A stretch of 19,051 nucleotides of DNA, from positions 32,501 to 51,551 of the forward strand of contig MCFG01000445.1 of the NCBI GenBank assembly GCA_002104895.1. Direction: 5' to 3'. The notes below the pieces were generated by a model. It was not told where the DNA came from. It made no database searches and saw nothing but the letters and a program-made list of their open reading frames with translations. Each line of letters opens with the position of its first letter. Position 1 is the first letter of the stretch. The position numbers and the translations under genes were made by a program. Shown one piece after another: positions 13,875 through 19,051 of the stretch. The DNA is from Anaeromyces robustus (taxonomy: Eukaryota; Neocallimastigomycota; Neocallimastigomycetes; Neocallimastigales; Neocallimastigaceae).

Positions 13875-14603
13875 CATATTAATATATACTAATAGTTATA
13901 TTAAAAAATGTTAAAAAGATATTCAAAATATAAATAAAAATAAAAATAAAAAATAAAAATATTTTATATTATTTATAAAAATGAATAAATAATATAAAAT
14001 AATATATTATAAAACAATCAATATAAACCATTTCTTTTATTATATTACCTTATATATTTCATTAAATATTATTAAATAATTATTGTTTTTTAGGTTTATT
14101 ATATGAGTGTTGCGATAATTTCAATATTTTTTTTCTTAAATATTTTGACAATTATTCTTATATTCTTAGGCATTATTTTAGTATATTTTATTAATTATAT
14201 TTTAAATTTTTATAATTAAATTTTTTGTAATATAGTTATATTGGTAATTACACTTCTAATATATAAACCTTATTTATATAATATTTATTTTTTTTTTTAA
14301 TTCATAATATTAAAAAAATTGAAACAATTCTAATACACAAATTTTTGGATAAATTAAAAATGAAATTAAAATGCTTTTTTATTATAGAATAATAATAATA
14401 TTTTAATTATTATTTATTATTATTATTAATCATTATTAATTATTATTATTATGAGTAAATTAATTAATCTGGATACAAAATAAATGCTTAGTAAAAAATC
14501 TATATTTATATTTTCTATATATATAATGGATATTTTCTTTAAATTTAATATTTTTTCTTTTCTTTAAATTTAATTCTCTGAATATAAATATATATATCAA
14601 AAA

Positions 14604-14651
14604 TCTTTCTTTCTTAAAAATATTTTATTATTTATAATTTTTAAATAATAA
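14604..14651. promoter_or_regulatory. Candidate upstream element of dockerin gene 2: pyrimidine block plus the same 27-bp palindrome
   Basis: A TCTTTCTTTCTTAAAAA block (from 14604) is followed by the identical 27-bp inverted repeat (14625-14651) found upstream of copy 1. Here it ends 250 bp before the ATG, against 125 bp at copy 1. The gap is filled with A/G-rich repeat DNA, so the extra distance is probably insertion of simple sequence. Function is inferred from conservation only. Confidence 0.4.
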
Positions 14652-14901
14652 AAGTCAAATTAGAAAAAATAAATATATATAAAAAGAAAAATAAAAAAAA
14701 AAAATAAAGAAATTAAAGAAATTAAAGAAATAAAAGTAAATAATATATAATAAAAAAAATAAAATTAGATTAAATTAATTTTGTTTTATTTTATAATTCA
14801 AGTACAAATTAAGAAATTAAAAAAAAAAATAAATAGAAAAATAAAAATATTTAAAGAAAAATAAATAAATAAAAATTAAAAAAAAATTAAAAAAAAAAAA
14901 A

Positions 14902-15831
14902 ATGAAAAGCTATAAAATCTTAATTTTAACTGCAAGTCTTGTTATTTCAAATGTTTCAGCTTGTATTCCCGATTGTTGGGCTGAAAAATTAGGTTATCCA
15001 TGTTGTAAAGGTAATGAACCAAAAGTTGAATTTACTGATGAATATGGAGATTGGAGTACCGAAGATGGTCAAAAATGTGGTATTTTAGTTTGGGACCATA
15101 ATCTTAGATGTGCACCAACTATACCAGAAGAACCACAAGAACCAAAATATGAAGAATGTACGATTTGCAGAAGTATTATTTCTGTTGATGAAAATAATAC
15201 TATTTGGAGTAAAGAAGGTTCAACTAAATGTATAATAAATCTTGATAATCCTATTTGTAAAAAGGAAATTAAAAATACTAATTGGAGTTTCTTATTAGGT
15301 TATGATACTTGTAAAGAACAACATGAATACATATATAAAGATAATGAAGGATTATGGAGTATAGAAGGTGGAAAATGGTGTGGTATACAATATTGTCAAA
15401 ATTGTATGGATGTTGAATCAATTGATAAATATGGAAACCTTTGGAGTACTGATGAAATTAATGGTAATAAATGTATTATAAATAATTTAAATGCTTCATG
15501 TATTTTTTCATTAAAAACTAGTTGTAGAAGTGCTTTAAATGGTTATATGTGTTGTAAAAATACTGATAAAGTTGTTTACAGAGATGATTTTGGATCATGG
15601 GGTATAGAAAATGGACAATGGTGTGGTTTTAATGAAAAATATCCATGTTCATGGTATAAAGAAAAAGGTTACAAATGTTGTACTGAAATTTACAATGATA
15701 AAGAATTATATGAAAATTTAACACCAAGTTATGTTACAGAACAAGCTGAATTAAACAATGAAGGTATATTTGTAGAAATTAATGGAGAAGTTTGTGGTTT
15801 GATTGATAATATATTTATGTCTGCTGATTAA
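14902..15831 (+). CDS. Secreted multi-dockerin, cysteine-rich non-catalytic protein, copy 2 (309 aa)
   Basis: Close paralog of the gene at 12441-13361, intronless, same strand. It has a signal peptide (1-20) and the same order of modules: dockerin, C-x2-C, dockerin, C-x2-C, dockerin, dockerin-like. From about residue 83 to the end the two proteins differ at only about a dozen positions, and their DNA matches even at most silent sites up to 8 bases past the stop. The first module and linker are much more diverged (for example CCKGNEPKVEF against CCNEYNAEPEF, and WDHNLRCAP against DPRINCAP). Its first dockerin keeps one canonical Trp (GDWSTEDGQ), but the final WCG is KCG in both copies. The ATG at 14902 follows an A-rich leader and starts the signal peptide directly. 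No catalytic domain is present. Probably a cellulosome-associated or surface protein; the exact role is unknown. Confidence 0.9.
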   Translation: MKSYKILILTASLVISNVSACIPDCWAEKLGYPCCKGNEPKVEFTDEYGDWSTEDGQKCGILVWDHNLRCAPTIPEEPQEPKYEECTICRSIISVDENNTIWSKEGSTKCIINLDNPICKKEIKNTNWSFLLGYDTCKEQHEYIYKDNEGLWSIEGGKWCGIQYCQNCMDVESIDKYGNLWSTDEINGNKCIINNLNASCIFSLKTSCRSALNGYMCCKNTDKVVYRDDFGSWGIENGQWCGFNEKYPCSWYKEKGYKCCTEIYNDKELYENLTPSYVTEQAELNNEGIFVEINGEVCGLIDNIFMSAD

Positions 15832-15985
15832 TACTAACGTTATGTAACTACAAACTTATATCATTGAATATTGAAAATTAAATCAATAATTTATACTTTA
15901 AAAATATATATTACATATTTCTAATATTCATTATAAAATTTTATATATAATCAATAAAAAAGAAAAAGTAACTAAAGTAAGAAAA

Positions 15986-16023
15986 AAAGAAAGAAAGAAA
16001 GAAAGAAAAGAAAAGAAAAGAAA
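15986..16023. repeat. GAAA/GAAAA purine tract in the 3' flank of dockerin gene 2
   Basis: Repeating GAAA passing into GAAAA units. A similar GAAA tract (13681-13699) follows dockerin gene 1. In both cases the motif TATATATAATCAAT lies just upstream (13664-13677, 15942-15955). This suggests the duplicated block once included the 3' flank. Confidence 0.7.
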
Positions 16024-16370
16024 ATATATATATTATTGAAATTTTTTTAAATTATCAAAAAAAAATAATAAGTTAGAAAAAAAAAAGTATAAAAAAATAA
16101 ATTGAGAATAATTGTATTTTTGATAATTTAAAAATTCAACAATATAAGATTATAATTAAAATAATAAGAAATTATTTAAAAACATCATCTAAAATATTGA
16201 ATATTTTAAATAATAATTTTAATATTGATTATTAAAATTATATAAAAAAATATATACAAATATTTAAAAAAAAAAAAAATGTTTTTTTATACATATATAT
16301 ATATTGAATTTAAATAAAAAAATTAAATAAAAATAAAAAAGTAAAAAATAAAAATTATATTGTATTACAT

Positions 16371-16383
16371 TTTATTTATTTAC

Positions 16384-16453
<70 letters not shown>
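16371..16453. repeat. TTTA microsatellite
   Basis: About 83 bp of TTTA units with one early TAC variant. Non-coding. Confidence 0.9.
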
Positions 16454-16456
<3 letters not shown>

Positions 16457-16676
16457 AAGAGAATTTTTAGGTTTCACAAAAAAAAAATAAGAAAATATAT
16501 AATAAAAAATATTTGTTATAAATGTTATATTAACATATTAACATGTTAATATTATCTTCCTTTTGAAAAAAAAACTATTATAAAATTTATAATTATATTC
16601 TTATTATAGTTAAAAAATAAGAGCTATTGACTAAAAATAATTTATTAATCATATTAAAAAGACAATTATTTCATAA

Positions 16677-19051
16677 ATAATTATACTTCAATTAAACTTA
16701 AATGATTCAATTAATAACCAAAGTAAGTCTACAACAAACTTAAATGATTCAATCAATAACCAAAGAAATTCTACAACAAACTTAAATGATTCAATTAATA
16801 ACCAAAGTAATTCTACTACAACATCCTCACAATCTAATACTTCAGATTCTTTCCAACGCAACTCATTAGTTAGTATACACTCTAATCTCAACACTCTTAA
16901 TTCTATCAAAGATAAGTTTACTTTTTGTCTCAGTTGGAATACCAATGGATGGAACCACGAAAAGAAAGATAGTATCGAATACTTTATCACATTATTCAAA
17001 CCTCTTTTTCTCTGTTTTCAAGAAACAAAGAACGGTTCTGGTGCCAATAGTAGTCAACCATGTAAAGTCACTATTCCCAATTACCGATATTTTGTTAGAA
17101 GAGCCGTTGATAGTATTCCAGGCATGAGAGGTTTATTTTTAGGTTATCATAAATCTTGTCAAGCAATACTTGAAGAGAATTCATTTAATTACATTATTTC
17201 CTTAACTAATTATAATATATACGACTCTAAATGCTCTGTTGGAAATGTATATATCCCTGTCAGCTCTCATTCTACACAAGTGAAGTGTGCTTTAGCAGAA
17301 GTTATTGATTGGCTTAATATTCATCGTGATCATGCTTCTATTCTTGTTGGGGATTTTAACATGAAAACAGTGGACCTTGAAGAAAAAATATCACCGATTA
17401 ATGGTTGGATAATTTTACCTCTCAATAGTTCAAGAATCTCTTGGGTTCAAGGTAATTTATCTTCAGATATTGATCATGCTTTGGTTAATTATAAAATGTT
17501 GAACCTTATATCTTATGCTTCCTTTATTGATTATCACCCAGTCTCTGATCATAAACCAATGTTAGTATATTGTAAGAAAAATTTTGTTGATCTCTCCTTT
17601 ACTCACCCAAAAAAGGTTGTTCAATGGAATAGAATTCGCTGTAAGGAAATGAAAAACGATATTGTTGACAATAACAAGTTTGCTATTTTAAATAATGAGA
17701 TCTTTAATAATCCTTCTCTTTCTATTGATGATCTAGTTGATAAGTTTATTAATACTTCTAATTCAATTGCAGAGGACCTTGAAATTACATCTTCTACTGA
17801 AATTAGGAAATCAATGTTCCATATGTCACGTAATATTTACTGTCTTCAAAGAATCAAAAGCTTGAAGTATCGACAAATTAAAAAGAGCCATTTGGATTAT
17901 GAACCTAATCAATTTATTATCCTTGTTGCATCTTATAATAAATTATGCCAATCTATTCATAAAAAATGTAATGAATTTAGAAGACAAAACTATTTATTTT
18001 GGATTAAAGTAGGCTGCGAGGCTACCTTAAAAAATGACAGCAGAAAATCATGGTCATGGATTAAGAAGAATATTAAAAATAACAATCAGGAGTTATTTAT
18101 ACCTCATCCTATCAGAGACCACCAAGATAACTTAGTGTATAGTACTAAAGATCAATTAGATGTTTGGTGCAATTATTATAAGAAACTTAGTTATGACTCT
18201 ACTGGACATAGCATGAATAAAAAATTCTGGAAGAATTCTCCCGCTATTAATCGTATAAAGAGTGGAAATAACATAGTATGGGATATTAACCAAGATATCA
18301 GCATTGAAGAAATCAAAAAGGCCATCCTTTCTATCCCTAACTTTAAAGCCTCGGGTCCCGATGGTATCCCTATTGAATTTTATAAAGCTTTAATTCCTGA
18401 TTCCTCTTCAAATGACTCTGTAAATAATGATTCCTATGTTCCGGCTGGTCTTAGTTGTTTCTGTTTCTTAATTAATCGTATTTGGAATGGTGATTTTCCT
18501 ATTTTTTGGAATAATGCATCCATTGTTTCTATTCCAAAAAAAGGCGATCTTTCTAATTGTGATAACTATCGTGGTATCTCACTTATCAATAATGGTATTA
18601 AGATTCTTTCGAAAATTATTGCTTCTAGAATTTCTGAATATGGTATAAGTCATGGATTCATCAGACCAGAACAATTTGGCTTTCGGAATAAGGAAGAATG
18701 TATTAGTCTTTATATCTCTATTCTTTCTATTTGTCAAAGACGTAAATTCAAAGGGGAAGATACTTATATAGCTTTTCTGGACCTTAAAAAAGCTTACGAT
18801 TCTGTGCCCATATATAACATCTTGTCGAAAATTTATACTCTTGGTATACAAGGAAAATGCTTTCAATTTTTGGAGAACCTATATCTGTCTTCCAAAGCTT
18901 GTGTTAAAATTAATGGACAATTTTCCGATTCCTTCAGTATACTTAAAGGAGTTCGACAAGGATGTCCCTTATCTCCTATACTTTTTAATTTGTTTATCAA
19001 CGACATCTTCAACGATTGCCTGCATAATGGTGTGAAAATAGATACTGAATA
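16677..19051 (+). CDS. Non-LTR retrotransposon ORF2: AP-type endonuclease plus reverse transcriptase, partial
   Basis: One frame stays open for 791 codons, to the window end, with no stop. Counting from 16677, a Ser/Asn/Thr-rich start with three 14-residue repeats (7-48) precedes an endonuclease/exonuclease/phosphatase domain: WNTNGW (87-92), QETK with Glu116, GDFNM with Asp226 and Asn228, DIDHALV with Asp266, and SDHKP with Asp291-His292. The expected catalytic positions of LINE endonucleases are present. The reverse transcriptase follows: KASGPDGIP, NYRGISL, PEQFGFR, motif A FLDLKKAYDSV with Asp702, and motif B RQGCPLSP from Arg760. The window stops before the YADD motif. Role: nicks target DNA and copies element RNA at the nick. 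No in-frame ATG occurs before 17124, which is inside the endonuclease, so the copy is probably 5'-truncated or starts translation in another way. The clade is not assigned. Confidence 0.93.
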   Translation, partial: MIILQLNLNDSINNQSKSTTNLNDSINNQRNSTTNLNDSINNQSNSTTTSSQSNTSDSFQRNSLVSIHSNLNTLNSIKDKFTFCLSWNTNGWNHEKKDSIEYFITLFKPLFLCFQETKNGSGANSSQPCKVTIPNYRYFVRRAVDSIPGMRGLFLGYHKSCQAILEENSFNYIISLTNYNIYDSKCSVGNVYIPVSSHSTQVKCALAEVIDWLNIHRDHASILVGDFNMKTVDLEEKISPINGWIILPLNSSRISWVQGNLSSDIDHALVNYKMLNLISYASFIDYHPVSDHKPMLVYCKKNFVDLSFTHPKKVVQWNRIRCKEMKNDIVDNNKFAILNNEIFNNPSLSIDDLVDKFINTSNSIAEDLEITSSTEIRKSMFHMSRNIYCLQRIKSLKYRQIKKSHLDYEPNQFIILVASYNKLCQSIHKKCNEFRRQNYLFWIKVGCEATLKNDSRKSWSWIKKNIKNNNQELFIPHPIRDHQDNLVYSTKDQLDVWCNYYKKLSYDSTGHSMNKKFWKNSPAINRIKSGNNIVWDINQDISIEEIKKAILSIPNFKASGPDGIPIEFYKALIPDSSSNDSVNNDSYVPAGLSCFCFLINRIWNGDFPIFWNNASIVSIPKKGDLSNCDNYRGISLINNGIKILSKIIASRISEYGISHGFIRPEQFGFRNKEECISLYISILSICQRRKFKGEDTYIAFLDLKKAYDSVPIYNILSKIYTLGIQGKCFQFLENLYLSSKACVKINGQFSDSFSILKGVRQGCPLSPILFNLFINDIFNDCLHNGVKIDTE
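16677..19051 (+). mobile_element. LINE-type (non-LTR) retrotransposon, probably 5'-truncated, 3' end outside window
   Basis: The left edge lies between the TAA at 16674 and the first 42-bp repeat at 16695. Base composition changes there from nearly pure A/T to visibly more mixed DNA, as expected at an insertion border. No ORF1 (gag-like) lies upstream and no 5' UTR is recognisable. Target-site duplication and the 3' tail cannot be seen because the element leaves the window. Confidence 0.85.
16695..16820 (+). repeat. 42-bp tandem repeat, three copies, at the 5' end of the LINE frame
   Basis: Copies lie at 16695-16736, 16737-16778 and 16779-16820, differing by only a few bases. They encode NLNDSINNQSKSTT and two near-identical versions (RNSTT and SNSTT endings). 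Because 42 is divisible by three, changes in copy number keep the frame. Confidence 0.93.

Larger units (their letters stand above)
13362..14901. other. AT-rich spacer between the two dockerin genes
   Basis: About 1.5 kb. It holds overlapping inverted repeats 70 bp after the copy 1 stop (13431-13472), a GAAA tract (13681-13699) after the motif TATATATAATCAAT, a near-perfect palindrome (13841-13874) and the upstream element of copy 2. One 38-codon hydrophobic frame (14103-14219) is the only possible reading frame noted, and I do not count it as a gene. Confidence 0.65.
15832..16676. other. AT-rich spacer between dockerin gene 2 and the LINE
   Basis: About 845 bp with a GAAA/GAAAA purine tract (15986-16023), a TTTA microsatellite (16371-16453) and an 18-bp palindrome (16535-16552). 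No reading frame is supported. It ends with an in-frame TAA (16674-16676) where the open LINE frame begins. Confidence 0.65.

Noticed and set aside
16688-16999. Minus-strand 103-codon frame with LLWLLIESFKF repeats
   Set aside because: It is antisense to the 42-bp repeats of the LINE frame, which has the recognisable domains.
16945-17127. Plus-strand 60-codon frame
   Set aside because: It overlaps the LINE endonuclease in another frame, with no family resemblance.
18579-19035. A minus-strand 95-codon frame (18866-18579) and a plus-strand 64-codon frame (18841-19035)
   Set aside because: Both are out-of-frame shadows of the reverse transcriptase domain.

Overview
The window looks like nuclear DNA of an anaerobic gut fungus (Neocallimastigomycota). 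Intergenic DNA and introns are extremely AT-rich and full of A/T microsatellites. Two intact genes and one decayed gene encode secreted proteins built from the cysteine-rich fungal dockerin (CBM10-type) fold, which is the hallmark of cellulosome proteins in these fungi. The genus cannot be fixed from the sequence.

Layout. (1) Positions 1-4221, minus strand: an 11-exon gene for a Yak1-type DYRK protein kinase, spliced here by hand. All reading-frame phases agree. Its C-terminal tail is Asn/Ser/Gln-rich with a 25-Gln run and leaves the window at position 1. (2) 4222-8629: about 4.4 kb of low-complexity AT DNA with no supported gene. (3) 8630-8919, plus: a decayed dockerin gene with stops and a frameshift. 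(4) 9230-11256, minus: a 7-exon gene for a 346-residue protein with two MATH-like domains. (5) 11257-12440: a divergent spacer with a perfect 23-bp-arm hairpin and A/T minisatellites. (6) 12441-13361 and 14902-15831, plus: two closely related intronless genes for secreted, non-catalytic multi-dockerin proteins. They are separated by a 1.5 kb AT spacer and share short motifs in both flanks. (7) 16677-19051, plus: a non-LTR (LINE-type) retrotransposon with an unbroken frame for an AP-type endonuclease plus reverse transcriptase. It lacks an upstream ATG, carries three 42-bp repeats at its 5' end, and runs off the window before the RT YADD motif. It is visibly less AT-rich than its surroundings.

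How the parts relate. The three dockerin loci form a small local family in different states: two nearly identical copies and one dead copy. The kinase (nutrient and stress signalling in other fungi) and the MATH protein are unrelated host genes. The retroelement is an insertion. I see no CRISPR, tRNA, rRNA or prokaryotic-type operon. The points most worth following are the dockerin cluster (architecture, homogenisation, shared upstream palindrome, relic), the exon-module duplication in the MATH gene, the 17-nt kinase microexon, the high share of AAG splice acceptors, and the apparently uninterrupted LINE.
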